A DNA stretch of 39,965 nt from Acidobacteriota bacterium (GTDB lineage: Bacteria > Acidobacteriota > Terriglobia > Terriglobales > Acidobacteriaceae), in contig JAHFUA010000012.1 in assembly GCA_023265315.1 (NCBI GenBank), forward strand, positions 1 through 39,965. Reading direction: 5' to 3'. The notes beneath the pieces were generated by a model. That model was not told the origin of the DNA. It did not search any database and saw only the letters and a program-made list of their open reading frames with translations. The position numbers were made by a program, and so were the translations under genes. Within the stretch, counting starts at the first letter, position 1, and every line of letters starts with the position of its first letter. Below, in pieces: positions 8,929 to 17,200 of the stretch.

Positions 8929-8997
8929 AGTCTCCGGATTCATACCGGCCCCTCATAGAGCAGACTGTCGAGTCGGTCATTCACTGAACTAACCGAG

Positions 8998-9048
8998 CGC
9001 CTCACCGAAGAGCAGTTCCCACCAAGGGATGCAGCACCCCGTGAGGCG
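8998..9048 (+). repeat. Hairpin element, copy 2, directly before a start codon
   Basis: A perfect 8-bp outer stem (CGCCTCAC 8998-9005 with GTGAGGCG 9041-9048) encloses an inner TCCC/GGGA stem. It ends 9 bp before the ATG at 9058, so its 3' arm covers the position where the ribosome would bind. It could be a 5' leader control element, an sRNA fold, or a mobile palindromic repeat; sequence alone does not decide. Confidence 0.6.
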
Positions 9049-9057
9049 AAGGGCCTT

Positions 9058-9453
9058 ATGGAAAACCAGCTCAATGCACGCCTTAGGCGATGCGCGCAGG
9101 AACTCTGGGCGATTCAGACAGAACTGGTCAAAGCGGCCGCAACGGTAAGCACGTCAGAATCCGACAATGTCTGCGTTTATCAAGGCGTGGATAATGATTC
9201 ACTCCAAGATGTGAAGGGCGCTGTCGACCAGATGCGACACCTGCTGTGGGTTCATTTAGAAGAGGCCAGAAAGAAAAGGGGATTTGATTTAGAGGAGGTT
9301 ATTTTCGAATATAGAGTCCGCCGTGTAGTTGAGATGGTTCGACTAATTCAGTCCGATATACAACGTCAGAAAAGGTCATTGACACCGGAGCTCTTCAAGA
9401 TGGCCGAAGGTCTGAGGTCAACAGTTGACGAACTACTCTCGTTAGCCAAGTGA
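9058..9453 (+). CDS. Hypothetical protein, 131 aa
   Basis: Not recognised. The protein is soluble, charged and mostly helical in character, with no TM segment or signal peptide; residues 60-130 (RHLLWVHLEEARKKRG, RRVVEMVRLIQSDIQRQK) have amphipathic or coiled-coil periodicity. Codon use is visibly less GC-biased at third positions than in its neighbours, which fits horizontal acquisition. It sits immediately after the duplicated hairpin element and before a short terminator-like hairpin, so element plus gene may be one transferred unit. The open frame and ATG are clear; expression is unproven. Confidence 0.6.
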   Translation: MENQLNARLRRCAQELWAIQTELVKAAATVSTSESDNVCVYQGVDNDSLQDVKGAVDQMRHLLWVHLEEARKKRGFDLEEVIFEYRVRRVVEMVRLIQSDIQRQKRSLTPELFKMAEGLRSTVDELLSLAK

Positions 9454-9464
9454 AATGCGTGCGG

Positions 9465-9487
9465 CCCGCTTTCCGGCTCTGAGCGGG
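9465..9487 (+). terminator. Terminator-like hairpin after the 131-aa gene
   Basis: CCCGCT (9465-9470) pairs with AGCGGG (9482-9487) shortly after the stop at 9453. A T-rich run follows only some 20 bp later, so intrinsic termination is possible but weak. The rest of 9488-9689 shows no gene. Confidence 0.35.
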
Positions 9488-9689
9488 AATCTGTAACGAC
9501 CCCCGTTTTTACTGACTTTTCGCCTTCGGTTTGAGGTTGCCCGGAACTCTGTGCGTCGTGGTGGCTTGCGGGCGTGTCGGCCCGATAACCGATTACTGTT
9601 GATAAATCCCCTTCTCACTAATTGGGAGACACCCCCCATCCTGCAGAAAAAAAGCAGCCGTCCGCCGCGCTGCGTCGTCAGATGCGCTT

Positions 9690-9935
9690 ATGACCGAGAT
9701 CGCAAAGCGTATCCTTTTGTTCAGCCAGCCCGGCTGACCTCCGTGCTCCACGGCGCGAGCCTACCTCTCGGCGAGAGGCATCCCGTTCGAAGAACGCGAC
9801 GTGAGCGATGATTTCTCGGCCGTCCGCGAGCTGGTGGAGACTTACCATAGCCGCGCGACCCCGACCGTAGTCATCGGCGACGAGGTGGTCATCGGGTTTG
9901 ATCCGCAACGCATTGACGAACTCCTCAGCTCCTAA
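9690..9935 (+). CDS. Glutaredoxin-like selenoprotein (UPPC), in-frame TGA
   Basis: An 81-codon gene that conventional calling breaks at a TGA (9735-9737, codon 16). Read through, it gives a complete small glutaredoxin/NrdH-like thiol-redox protein: beta strand RILLFSQPG, then U-P-P-C (Sec16, Cys19), helix STARAYLSARG, strand IPFEERDVSDD, helix FSAVRELVETYHSR, cis-proline segment ATPTVVIGDEVVIGF and C-terminal DPQRIDELL. The TGA falls exactly where relatives have the first Cys of CPPC. The frame is open and family-like on both sides, and a hairpin fitting a bacterial SECIS follows. A nonsense mutation is the alternative but would have to hit this one codon. The ATG lacks a clear Shine-Dalgarno. 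The 3' end overlaps the EamA gene. Confidence 0.85.
9764..9778 (+). promoter_or_regulatory. Candidate bacterial SECIS hairpin
   Basis: CCTCTC (9764-9769) pairs with GAGAGG (9773-9778), leaving a GGC loop. Thirty-two nucleotides separate the TGA from the loop, and the loop starts with G. This agrees with the usual bacterial pattern as I remember it: an upper stem of several pairs, a G in the first two loop bases, and about 16-37 nt from the UGA. A second hairpin, CCGTG/CACGG (9741-9753), lies nearer but its CTC loop has no G. Confidence 0.6.
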
Positions 9936-10875
9936 CCATCCCCTGCGCGGATACCTGTCGATCGCGGTCGCGGCGCTGTGCTGGGGCGCCGCCGCAACTT
10001 TGGGGAAGGCCGTGTTCACCGGCCGGCTGCTCGCCGGATCGCAGGCGTTGCGGCCTATCGACCCGCTCGTTCTGACGCAAACGCGGGTCAGCTTCGCCCT
10101 CCTGATCCTGGCGCCTCTGGTGCTGGCGCGCGGCGGCCGGGCCGCGCTCTCGCTTCCTCCGCGCGACGTGCTCCGTTGCATCGTGCTGGCGGTTTTGGGT
10201 GTTGCTGGCTCCAACTACTTTTACTTTTACGCTATCGCCAAGACCACGGTGGCCACCGCCATCATCCTGCAGTACACAGCGCCGGTATGGGTGCTGCTGT
10301 ACCTGGTGGCGCGGCGGCAGCAGCGCGCGACCGCGCAGCGCGTGATCGCAGTGGCGGCGGCGGTGGCCGGGAGCGCACTGGTGGTCGGCGGACATCTGCG
10401 GGCGAACCCCGCCGGGGTGGCCGCAGGACTGGGCGCCGCCTTCTCCTTCGCCTTCTACAACCTCTATGGCCACAGCCTGCTGGCGCGCCTCGACCGCTGG
10501 CGCGTGCTGGTGTACACCTTGCTGGGCGCGACCGTGTTCTGGCTGCTGGTCAATCCGCCCTGGAAGCTCGTGGCCGCCCGCTATTCCGGCCGCGAATGGG
10601 GTTTCCTGCTGGTATTCTCGGTGTTGTCCGTGCTCCTGCCGTTCTCCTTCTACTTTGCGGGATTGCAGTATCTGGACGCGACGCGCGCCATCGTCACCAG
10701 TTGCCTGGAGCCGGTGTTCGCCATGGTGCTGGCGGCGGCGTTCGTGGGCGAATCCTTGCAGCCGGTTCAGGCGGCGGGGATCGCCGTCGTGCTGATTGCC
10801 ACTGTCCTGGTGCAGCTCCAGTCCCGGCGTGGCGGAGAACGCCCCACGGATGTCCGTGTATCGATGGTGGAGTGA
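9898..10875 (+). CDS. EamA/DMT family transporter, copy 1
   Basis: A ten-TM drug/metabolite exporter-type permease (325 aa) with two EamA repeats, about residues 15-155 and 170-310. The typical end-of-repeat segment SNYFYFYAIAKTTVATAIILQ and the second-repeat SFYFAGLQYLDATRAIVTSCLEP are present. It starts at TTG 9898 inside the preceding glutaredoxin gene; TTG 9913 is an alternative that still leaves a 23-bp overlap, so coupling is likely. It is closely similar along its whole length to the next gene, a tandem duplication. The substrate is unknown (amino acids, purines and other metabolites in the family). Confidence 0.9.
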   Translation: MIRNALTNSSAPNHPLRGYLSIAVAALCWGAAATLGKAVFTGRLLAGSQALRPIDPLVLTQTRVSFALLILAPLVLARGGRAALSLPPRDVLRCIVLAVLGVAGSNYFYFYAIAKTTVATAIILQYTAPVWVLLYLVARRQQRATAQRVIAVAAAVAGSALVVGGHLRANPAGVAAGLGAAFSFAFYNLYGHSLLARLDRWRVLVYTLLGATVFWLLVNPPWKLVAARYSGREWGFLLVFSVLSVLLPFSFYFAGLQYLDATRAIVTSCLEPVFAMVLAAAFVGESLQPVQAAGIAVVLIATVLVQLQSRRGGERPTDVRVSMVE

Positions 10876-10878
10876 GTC

Positions 10879-11886
10879 ATGGGAGACCGCGGGAGCGTCA
10901 TCCGCGAGGTGCGTGAGACCACACCCGGGCACCACCGGCACGCCCTTCGTGGCTATCTGGCGATTATGGCCGCCGCGCTCTGCTGGGGCGCCGCCGCCAG
11001 CCTGGGCCGGGCAGTATTCACCGGACGCCTCCTCGGCGGATCCCATGCCCTGCGGCCCATCGGCCCGCTCATCCTCACCCAAACGCGCATCAGCTTCTCT
11101 TTCCTCATCCTGGCCCCGCTGGTGCTTTGGCTGGGCGGCCGCTCCGCCCTGGCGATGGGCAAGAAAGAAGTGCTGCGCTGTTTCGTGCTGGGAATCGTCG
11201 GCATGTCGGCGGCCAACTTCTTCTACTACGTGGCCCTCGCCAAGACGTCCGTGGCCACCGCCATCGTCCTGTTCTACACCGCGCCGGTGTGGGTGCTGTT
11301 GTATCTGCTGGCGCGAGGCCAGCAGCGCGCCACCGCGCGCCGGGTCGGCGCCGTGGGGGCCGCGGTGGTGGGCTGCGGACTCGCCATCGGCATCGGCGGA
11401 CCTGCGCACTTGCGCCTGAACGGCCTGGGATTGGCCGCGGGCCTGCTGGGTGCCGGCGCCTTCGCCTTCTACAACGTGTATGGCCACAGCATCCTGGCGC
11501 AGCATGAGCGCTGGCGCGTGCTGGTGTACGCCTTCTTCGGCGCCACCCTGTTCTGGATGGTCGTGAACCCGCCCTGGGCCATCGCGGCGGCGCGCTACTC
11601 GGCTGGAGAATGGGGCTTCATGGTGGTGTTCGCGGTGGTCTCGCTGCTGCTGCCGTTCTCCTTCTACTTCGCGGGACTGCAGTACCTGGACGCCACGCGC
11701 GCGGTGGTGACCAGTTGCCTGCAGCCGGTGTTCGCCATCCTGTTCGCGGCGGCGTTCATCGCCGAGTCGTTGCACTGGCTGCAAGCAGTGGGGATTGTGA
11801 TTGTGCTGGCCGCCAGCGTGGCCATCCAGATCCCGGATAAGGGCGGCGAAGCGCCTACGGATGTGCGGCTGTCTTTGGCGGAGTGA
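10879..11886 (+). CDS. EamA/DMT family transporter, copy 2
   Basis: A 335-aa paralogue of the gene immediately upstream (3 bp between stop and ATG). Both share the opening LRGYL..AALCWGAAA, the internal VFTGRLL.GS.ALRPI.PL.LTQTR and the SFYFAGLQYLDATRA stretch near the end. This copy has a longer hydrophilic N-terminus (about 25 residues, HHRH). Ten TM segments and two EamA repeats are visible. Tandem DMT pairs sometimes act as heterodimers, but each protein here is full length and could act alone. Confidence 0.92.
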   Translation: MGDRGSVIREVRETTPGHHRHALRGYLAIMAAALCWGAAASLGRAVFTGRLLGGSHALRPIGPLILTQTRISFSFLILAPLVLWLGGRSALAMGKKEVLRCFVLGIVGMSAANFFYYVALAKTSVATAIVLFYTAPVWVLLYLLARGQQRATARRVGAVGAAVVGCGLAIGIGGPAHLRLNGLGLAAGLLGAGAFAFYNVYGHSILAQHERWRVLVYAFFGATLFWMVVNPPWAIAAARYSAGEWGFMVVFAVVSLLLPFSFYFAGLQYLDATRAVVTSCLQPVFAILFAAAFIAESLHWLQAVGIVIVLAASVAIQIPDKGGEAPTDVRLSLAE

Positions 11887-11889
11887 GCA

Positions 11890-11928
11890 CCCGCAGGGGC
11901 CGAAGCCCGGCGCTTCACCCTCCGCGGG
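11890..11928. terminator. Bidirectional hairpin between convergent genes
   Basis: A long interrupted stem: CCCGC/GCGGG, GGG/CCC and GAAGC/GCTTC with a CCGGC loop. It fills the gap between the EamA pair and the FAD oxidoreductase, whose stop is at 11933. There is no T-run, so a bidirectional structural terminator is inferred. Confidence 0.5.
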
Positions 11929-11932
11929 CCAC

Positions 11933-13618
11933 TTAGTTGCCCTCGTGGTATTCCATCTCGGTGTTGACGCGCCACAGGTTCGACTTGTCGGTGCGGCCGG
12001 CGATGATGTTATCCACGGCTTCCATGGCGGTCAGCATGGAGTGGTCCTGGTTGTTGTACTTGTGCATGCCGTTGCGGCCCACCAGGAACAGGTTGGGGAA
12101 GCCGTCCAGGTATGCGCGGACCTCGTCGAAGCGCGCGTAGGCGCCGAAGTATGCGGGATAAGTCTTGGGCATGCGGATGACGGTGGAGTCCAGCACCGCA
12201 TCGCCGTCGATGATGCCGATCTTGGCCAGCTCCTGGCGCGCGAACTCGGCCATCTCCGCGTCCGGCTTGCGCCACAGCTCGTCGCCTTCATAGCAAAAGT
12301 ATTCCACGCCCACCCAGACCTTCCCGGGCTGGCTTACCAGGTGCGGACTCCAGTTGTTGAAGATTTGCAGGCGGCCGGCGAGCACGTCGGGCTCCTGGAT
12401 GTAGATCCAGTTATCTTCGATCAGCTTGCGGGCGTAGCCGGGCCTGCTGCCATTGGAGCTAGGGTCGCTTACCTTCAGGCCTTTCAACAACAGGCCGACG
12501 GTCAGGAAATCACGGTACTGGAGATTGTCGCTCACCTCGCGCACATTGGCGGGGACTTCGGCATCGAGCGCCCGCACCAGTTCCTTGACCGGCATGGTGG
12601 AGAAGAAGTAGTCGCCGGCGAATTCACGCTCCTGGCCGCTCGCGTCCACGGCGCGCACCGAGACGATGCGCTGGCCTGCGCAGTGCAGCCCGCGGACCTC
12701 GATGCCGCTGTGGATCTCGCCTCCCAGATCTTTCACCTTCTGCGCCACCGTCTCCCACATCTGCCCGGGACCGAACTTGGGATAGAGGAACTGCTCGATG
12801 AGTGAGGTCTCGGTACTCTTCTGCGCCACATCCCCGGGCTGATGGCTGTTGAAGCGCTTCTTCAAGAAGTGGGTGATGGTCTTGGTGACGGAGAGGCCTT
12901 TGACCCGCTGCGCCCCCCATTCCGCGCTGATCTCCTGGCAGGGCACGCCCCACACCTTCTCCGTGTAAGACTTAAAGAAGGTTTCGTAGAGCTCGCGGCC
13001 GAAGCGATTGATGAAGAACTGCTCCAGGTTGTGCTCGTTCCTGCAGGGGAACAGGGCGCTGCGGGCGTAGCTGGCGCCGATGCGCAGGGTGCGCGCCACG
13101 CCCAGGTTGCGCAGCGTGTCCTGGCTCAGCGAGATGGGATAGTCGAAGAACTTGCGCAGAAAATAGATGCGCGACTTGCGCCTGCGCACCAGCATGACCT
13201 GGTCGCAACTGTCCGGATCGGGGCCGTCCTCGCGGGCGGCGAGGTCGCGCGTCTGGTTCTGATAGGTGATCTTCAGCCCGTTGCTATTGAGCGGCAGGCG
13301 CTCCATGGGCATGTGCTGCAGCCACCATTGCATGACGCGATTGCTTTTGGAGAAGAAGCGGTGCCCGCCGATGTCGATGCGGTTGCCCTTGTAGTTGACC
13401 GTGCGCGAGATGCCGCCCATGTACGCGCTCTTCTCCAGCACGATCGGCTGCACATCGCTGCGGGTCAGCAGCTCGTAGGCGGCCGTGAGTCCCGCCGGCC
13501 CGGCTCCGATGATGATGGCTTTCTTGCGGCTCAATTGCCCTGTCCTTGTGGCGCCTGGCGCGCGAGTGGATGCCAGGACCTCCTCGGCGCTATGCCGATT
13601 ACAGGCCTGCGGGCGCAT
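11933..13618 (-). CDS. NAD(P)/FAD-dependent oxidoreductase (amine oxidase/UDP-galactopyranose mutase-like)
   Basis: A 561-aa flavoprotein. A dinucleotide-binding [17 protein letters not shown] begins near residue 35, followed by [14 protein letters not shown] and the [12 protein letters not shown] segment of the protoporphyrinogen-oxidase/UDP-galactopyranose mutase superfamily. [14 protein letters not shown] is typical of members found in polysaccharide loci. The C-terminal [17 protein letters not shown] is another family landmark. The first 30 residues precede the fold; a TTG start near 13534 ([10 protein letters not shown]) may be the real one. The reaction is not assignable. Its upstream neighbour is the remnant of a lost gene, then a glycosyltransferase, so an envelope-glycan role is plausible. 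Confidence 0.85.
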   Translation of the reverse strand: MRPQACNRHSAEEVLASTRAPGATRTGQLSRKKAIIIGAGPAGLTAAYELLTRSDVQPIVLEKSAYMGGISRTVNYKGNRIDIGGHRFFSKSNRVMQWWLQHMPMERLPLNSNGLKITYQNQTRDLAAREDGPDPDSCDQVMLVRRRKSRIYFLRKFFDYPISLSQDTLRNLGVARTLRIGASYARSALFPCRNEHNLEQFFINRFGRELYETFFKSYTEKVWGVPCQEISAEWGAQRVKGLSVTKTITHFLKKRFNSHQPGDVAQKSTETSLIEQFLYPKFGPGQMWETVAQKVKDLGGEIHSGIEVRGLHCAGQRIVSVRAVDASGQEREFAGDYFFSTMPVKELVRALDAEVPANVREVSDNLQYRDFLTVGLLLKGLKVSDPSSNGSRPGYARKLIEDNWIYIQEPDVLAGRLQIFNNWSPHLVSQPGKVWVGVEYFCYEGDELWRKPDAEMAEFARQELAKIGIIDGDAVLDSTVIRMPKTYPAYFGAYARFDEVRAYLDGFPNLFLVGRNGMHKYNNQDHSMLTAMEAVDNIIAGRTDKSNLWRVNTEMEYHEGN

Positions 13619-13630
13619 GATGCCGTCATT

Positions 13631-13798
13631 CTAGTCCACCACCCACACCCGCCGATGGGCGAAATAGCGGAGCAGCTCTTCGTTCTTCTCCCGGCCCATA
13701 TCCCGCGCCCAGACGATCCTGGCGTGGTCAATATCGGGCTTGTTGTAGATCCAGTCGTCGGAGCCGGTGTGCCATGTCGGGAAGAAGGTTGGGATTGA
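13631..13798 (-). pseudogene. 3' remnant of a lost gene (about 55 codons)
   Basis: Immediately downstream of, and in frame with, the TAG that ends the glycosyltransferase gene, an open stretch reads PTFFPTWHTGSDDWIYNKP, then DIDHARIVWARDMG and ELLRYFAHRRVWVVD before a TAG at 13631-13633. It has no start of its own. The pattern looks like the conserved soluble C-terminal end of an acidobacterial membrane glycosyltransferase (from memory). It ends 13 bp before the oxidoreductase start, as expected for an ancestral operon partner whose 5' part was replaced. Confidence 0.6.
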
Positions 13799-15193
13799 CT
13801 AGCTTCTCCCCCAGCGGGACGAACGACCAAACCCGGCGCAGCAGACTTTGTCAGGTGGGTTTTCCAAACGCCCAGCTTTCCGCAGGTTCTTGCCCGCCAT
13901 CTTAGCCTTGAAATGCCTTACGGTTTCGTACAGGAAATAGACGGAAAGAATGAGCATTTCCGGTTCTATCGTGTGGCGATAGCGCACGTTGACAAAGGCA
14001 AGGTAGTACGGAACTGGGTATAGGAGCAGAAGCCCAGCAGCTAATATTGAGCCTGGAACTTTCTGGCCGATAGCCAGAACCAGCCCCCACAATGTAAGCA
14101 GCGACAGAGAAAGGTACATCCAGGGCCGCCATTCATCATGTGTCACGTAATTCAGCGAAGTTCCATCCCAGAAGACAGTAAAGCGGCGCAGGCATAACTG
14201 GACAAATTCGCCGGGATACCGGCGGACAAATTCCATCCCCTGCCGCGCATGTTCCACCACAAACGCCCGCTCCCCCAAGCCCAGATATTGCGCCAGGATG
14301 CTCTCGTTCTGCGTGGGGTGCCGCTTGAACCAGCCTAGGCCATTGCTGCCGTGGTAGTTGCCGAGATGAAATTCAAAACCGAAGTTGCCGCGAATAAAAA
14401 CGTATTCGCCGAACACCAGCCGATTTCGAACCAGCCAAGGCGCCACAACGACGAAGCAGCCCAGGGCTGCTACGGCCATCAGAGGACCAATTTCCCGCCA
14501 CTTGCGCCGCAGGTGGTAGGCCAGCCATGCCGCCGACACCGGCAGAAAAGCGAGGAGGGCAGGATTGGTCAAGGCAGCGATGCCCCAGAGGAGACCCCAT
14601 CCCAGCCACTTCTTGCAGCTTGTGGTGCGTCTTAACTCCAGGGCACAAAGAAAGAGCAGGCTCATCAGCAGCGCTGAGAGGCTCATGTCCCACACCCAAG
14701 TAGTGGGCCAGCGCATGAAGAAGGGGACTACGGCCCACATCCATCCCGCCCACAAGCCAACCTGTCGGCCGACCGTCCGCTCGCAAGTCAGGTAAATCGT
14801 CATGCAAGTGACGGCGGAAAAAAGGCTATTCATGGCTAGGATCGCGATGGCGGACGCCACCGTGAACACCCCCAGGACCTTGAAGATGGCGGCGCAAAGG
14901 AACGGGTAAATCGGGGCAATCCACGCCGTCGGCCCGCTGGCCACACCGAACGGAGAAGAGAACCCGTGTCCGGTCGCAATCGAGGCGGCGATGCTGCCAG
15001 TTTCAAACCCAAAGTCGAAAGTGCTCGGCAGTGGAGGCGTAGCAGCAGGGAACTGGAAAGTGCGAGCGTACAGCAGGAGCGCAAGCCGACAAAGAAAGGC
15101 TGCCGAAGCCATCCACACATACGGGGCGATTCGCAGCCGTGGTAACGCGAAACTCTCGCTCGGGACGGGTAAGGACGTGGTTGCGGAGTCCAT
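13799..15193 (-). CDS. Membrane glycosyltransferase (PMT/ArnT-like, GT39/83 type)
   Basis: A 464-aa polytopic protein with about ten TM segments. It resembles lipid-linked sugar transferases of the dolichyl-phosphate-mannose/undecaprenyl family: an early acidic loop (FDFGFETGSIAASIATGHGFSSPF), aromatic-rich TMs, a large loop with GNFGFEFHLGNYHGSNGLGW, and VRYRHTIEPEMLIL near the end, the usual last-TM RYRHPIEP-type motif. The last 25 residues (after KAKMAGKNLRK) look like unrelated sequence read through to the TAG at a deletion/insertion junction. Third-position GC is visibly lower than in the flanking genes, which suggests transfer. The sugar donor and acceptor are unknown. Confidence 0.85.
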   Translation of the reverse strand: MDSATTSLPVPSESFALPRLRIAPYVWMASAAFLCRLALLLYARTFQFPAATPPLPSTFDFGFETGSIAASIATGHGFSSPFGVASGPTAWIAPIYPFLCAAIFKVLGVFTVASAIAILAMNSLFSAVTCMTIYLTCERTVGRQVGLWAGWMWAVVPFFMRWPTTWVWDMSLSALLMSLLFLCALELRRTTSCKKWLGWGLLWGIAALTNPALLAFLPVSAAWLAYHLRRKWREIGPLMAVAALGCFVVVAPWLVRNRLVFGEYVFIRGNFGFEFHLGNYHGSNGLGWFKRHPTQNESILAQYLGLGERAFVVEHARQGMEFVRRYPGEFVQLCLRRFTVFWDGTSLNYVTHDEWRPWMYLSLSLLTLWGLVLAIGQKVPGSILAAGLLLLYPVPYYLAFVNVRYRHTIEPEMLILSVYFLYETVRHFKAKMAGKNLRKAGRLENPPDKVCCAGFGRSSRWGRS

Positions 15194-15744
15194 ATCAGTT
15201 TGGGCTCAATCTGTTCGCGGTCGGAAAACTAACCCGAGTTTAAGTGATGCGTTCGGCCGGCGTAAATGGTCAGTGCACCTTCGTTACTTCCTCCCGTGAT
15301 GTCCCTTATGGTGCGATGACATGGCGGACTCCGCCATGGAAAGCGAGTCCGGGCAGGTTTGAATTGAAAGTATCGGTACCGAACGGGCCTATTATCGGTC
15401 GGTCACGCACTGCACCACTATTACGCTAAAGCCCGGCCCAGCCCGGCCCAAGTGGTTTTTCCTGAGTTCTCGGCGCCGGAGGGCGTGTTCGGAAGGCACC
15501 CTAGGTGGGATGTTAGGAGACTAGTGGTCACTCGACGCTTGTGGTTTGTGGAACAGGAATATGGAGAGGCGGACACCACGTATGATTACCTGCATCAAAT
15601 CCGCCTTCGATACTGTTCCGGCGCCGAGGTTCGTACCTTCGGCTCCATTGGCGTAAGGCTCTGCGTGCCGCAGCCCTGAGAGCTAGATTGGCTGTTAGAA
15701 GTCCTAGGCGCTAGCCTGCTGTGCACGCTACGGATCTTCCTCCT
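15194..15744. other. Gene-free, compositionally atypical stretch
   Basis: I see no gene. Visible structures are a tight hairpin CATGGCGG-ACT-CCGCCATG at 15320-15338 and a 10-bp direct duplication AGCCCGGCCC at 15430-15439 and 15440-15449. A 75-codon open frame at 15452-15679 has no recognisable features. Together with the glycosyltransferase this may be an inserted segment. Confidence 0.45.
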
Positions 15745-17022
15745 TCAGCACTCCAGTTGTTCGCGGGTGAGCTTCATGCCTTCGAGGTTGCCGAGCACGG
15801 TGACGGCGATCTGGTCGGCGTGGAAGAAGTCGTTGGCCAGCCCCACCAGTTCTTCGGCATTGACCGCTTCGATGCGCTCGATGATCTCGTCCAGGCCGAA
15901 GAAGCGGTCGAAGTACATCTCCTGCCGCGCCAGGTTGGACATGCGCGCGGTGGTGGACTCCAGGCTGAGCATGAGCGAGCCTTTGAGCTGTTCTTTGGTC
16001 CGGCGCAATTCTTCTTCGCTGATGTGGTTCTGCTTGAGGTCGCGGAACTCGTTCACAATCAGCTCCACTACTTGCGGCGCCGATTCCAGCGAGGTCCCGG
16101 CGTAGACCGACAAGCAGCCGGTATCACGATAGGGATTCAGCTCGCTGTAGATGGCGTAAGCCAGACCCTGGCGCTCGCGCACGTTCTGGAAGAGCCGCGA
16201 GCTCATGCCCCCGCCCAACAGGGTGTTCAGGATGTAAGAGGCGTAGCGCTTTTCGTGCGAGATGGGATAGGTGGGCACGCCCACGCAGAGCTGCACCTGC
16301 TCCAGCGATTTCTTGTTGCGCAGGATGATGCGCGCCGTCACCTCGGGCACGGAATCGTGGAAGCCGTTATTCGCCGGCTTAAGGTGCTCGAAGCGTTCAG
16401 CCGTAAGCTTGACGAAGTGCTCGTGGTTGATGTGCCCGGCGGCGGCTACGATCAGGTTTCCCGGCGTGAAGCGCTTGCCGTAGTAGTCTAACACCAGCGC
16501 CTGCTCGAAATGGCGGACGGTTTCTTTGGTTCCCAGGATGGGCTTGCCCAGCGGGTGGTCCTTCCAGAAGTTCTGGGTGAAGATCTCGTGGACGAGATAA
16601 TCGGGACTGTCCTCGTCCATCTTGATCTCCTCCAGGATCACGCCGCGCTCGCGCGCGATGTCCTTGCTGGCGAACACCGGGTGCAGCACCAGGTCGCTGA
16701 GCACGTCGAGCGCGATGGGCAGGTGCTCATCCAGCACTTTCACGTTGAAGCAGACGCATTCCTTGGCGGTGAAGGCGTCGAGGTTGCCGCCGATGGAATC
16801 GATCTGCCGGGCGATGTCCTCGGCAGTGCGCGTATCCGTCCCTTTGAACACCATGTGCTCGAGGAAATGCGAGATGCCGTTGTGCTCGGCCTGCTCGTGG
16901 CGCGACCCCGTCTTCACCCAGATCCCGATCGACACCGAGCGGATGTGCTGCATTTTTTCGGTGAGCACGATCAGACCATTGGGCAACACTTCGCGCCGAA
17001 TGTCGCGCAGTTCATCCGCCAT
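15745..17022 (-). CDS. M16 family zinc metallopeptidase
   Basis: A pitrilysin/processing-peptidase-like protein of 425 aa from the ATG at 17022. The inverted zinc motif HFLEH is at residues 52-56 and the third ligand lies in the ERGVILEEIKMDED segment (Glu131/132). The second half carries the M16C domain (LGGGMSSRLFQNVRERQGLAYAIYS), whose R...Y pair is typical. Length and architecture match the YmxG/PqqL-like peptidases common beside housekeeping genes. An in-frame GTG at 17103 would add 27 non-family residues and lies upstream of the likely transcription start, so ATG 17022 is preferred. Cytosolic; no signal peptide. Confidence 0.93.
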   Translation of the reverse strand: MADELRDIRREVLPNGLIVLTEKMQHIRSVSIGIWVKTGSRHEQAEHNGISHFLEHMVFKGTDTRTAEDIARQIDSIGGNLDAFTAKECVCFNVKVLDEHLPIALDVLSDLVLHPVFASKDIARERGVILEEIKMDEDSPDYLVHEIFTQNFWKDHPLGKPILGTKETVRHFEQALVLDYYGKRFTPGNLIVAAAGHINHEHFVKLTAERFEHLKPANNGFHDSVPEVTARIILRNKKSLEQVQLCVGVPTYPISHEKRYASYILNTLLGGGMSSRLFQNVRERQGLAYAIYSELNPYRDTGCLSVYAGTSLESAPQVVELIVNEFRDLKQNHISEEELRRTKEQLKGSLMLSLESTTARMSNLARQEMYFDRFFGLDEIIERIEAVNAEELVGLANDFFHADQIAVTVLGNLEGMKLTREQLEC

Positions 17023-17104
17023 AAAATCAGTGCCGAAAACAGCTTCGGGTAGGGCCGAAAATCGACTGGATAGATTCTTACACACGGCGACTGCTCCGAT
17101 CACC

Positions 17105-17124
17105 GAATATAGAGTCTGTATAAT
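17105..17124. promoter_or_regulatory. Back-to-back -10 boxes between M16 peptidase and rlmN
   Basis: On the plus strand a consensus TATAAT occupies 17119-17124, pointing to rlmN. On the minus strand TATATT (17110-17105) points to the peptidase gene. Good -35 boxes are not evident for either. Confidence 0.45.
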
Positions 17125-17179
17125 GAACGACTTACAGATGCTGGCTCGCGCTGGCGGGGTGAGCGCCCCCCAGTCGTTC
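17125..17179 (+). promoter_or_regulatory. Structured leader upstream of rlmN
   Basis: GAACGACT (17125-17132) pairs with AGTCGTTC (17172-17179), enclosing an inner GCGCT/AGCGC stem. It begins right after the TATAAT box, so most of the leader could fold. A protein or rRNA-like target is not recognised. Confidence 0.35.
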
Positions 17180-17200
17180 TAAAATCACCCTATTGGATGC

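Larger units (their letters stand above)
8523..9057. other. Lower-GC intergenic stretch with duplicated hairpins
   Basis: No convincing gene is seen here; the short open frames resemble nothing I recognise and lack the local GC3 bias. The stretch holds a CRP-like palindrome GTGA-N6-TCAC at 8796-8809, then an AT-rich GATAAT at 8819-8824 that could be a -10 box, then the two hairpin elements listed separately. The composition differs from the flanking genes, suggesting acquired or degenerated DNA. Confidence 0.5.

Noticed and set aside
9741-9753. CCGTG-CTC-CACGG hairpin as the SECIS of the glutaredoxin gene
   Set aside because: The loop lacks a G and lies only 8 nt from the TGA; the second hairpin at 9764-9778 fits better.
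15452-15679. 75-codon open frame upstream of the M16 gene region
   Set aside because: No motif, no Shine-Dalgarno, and composition like the surrounding noncoding DNA.
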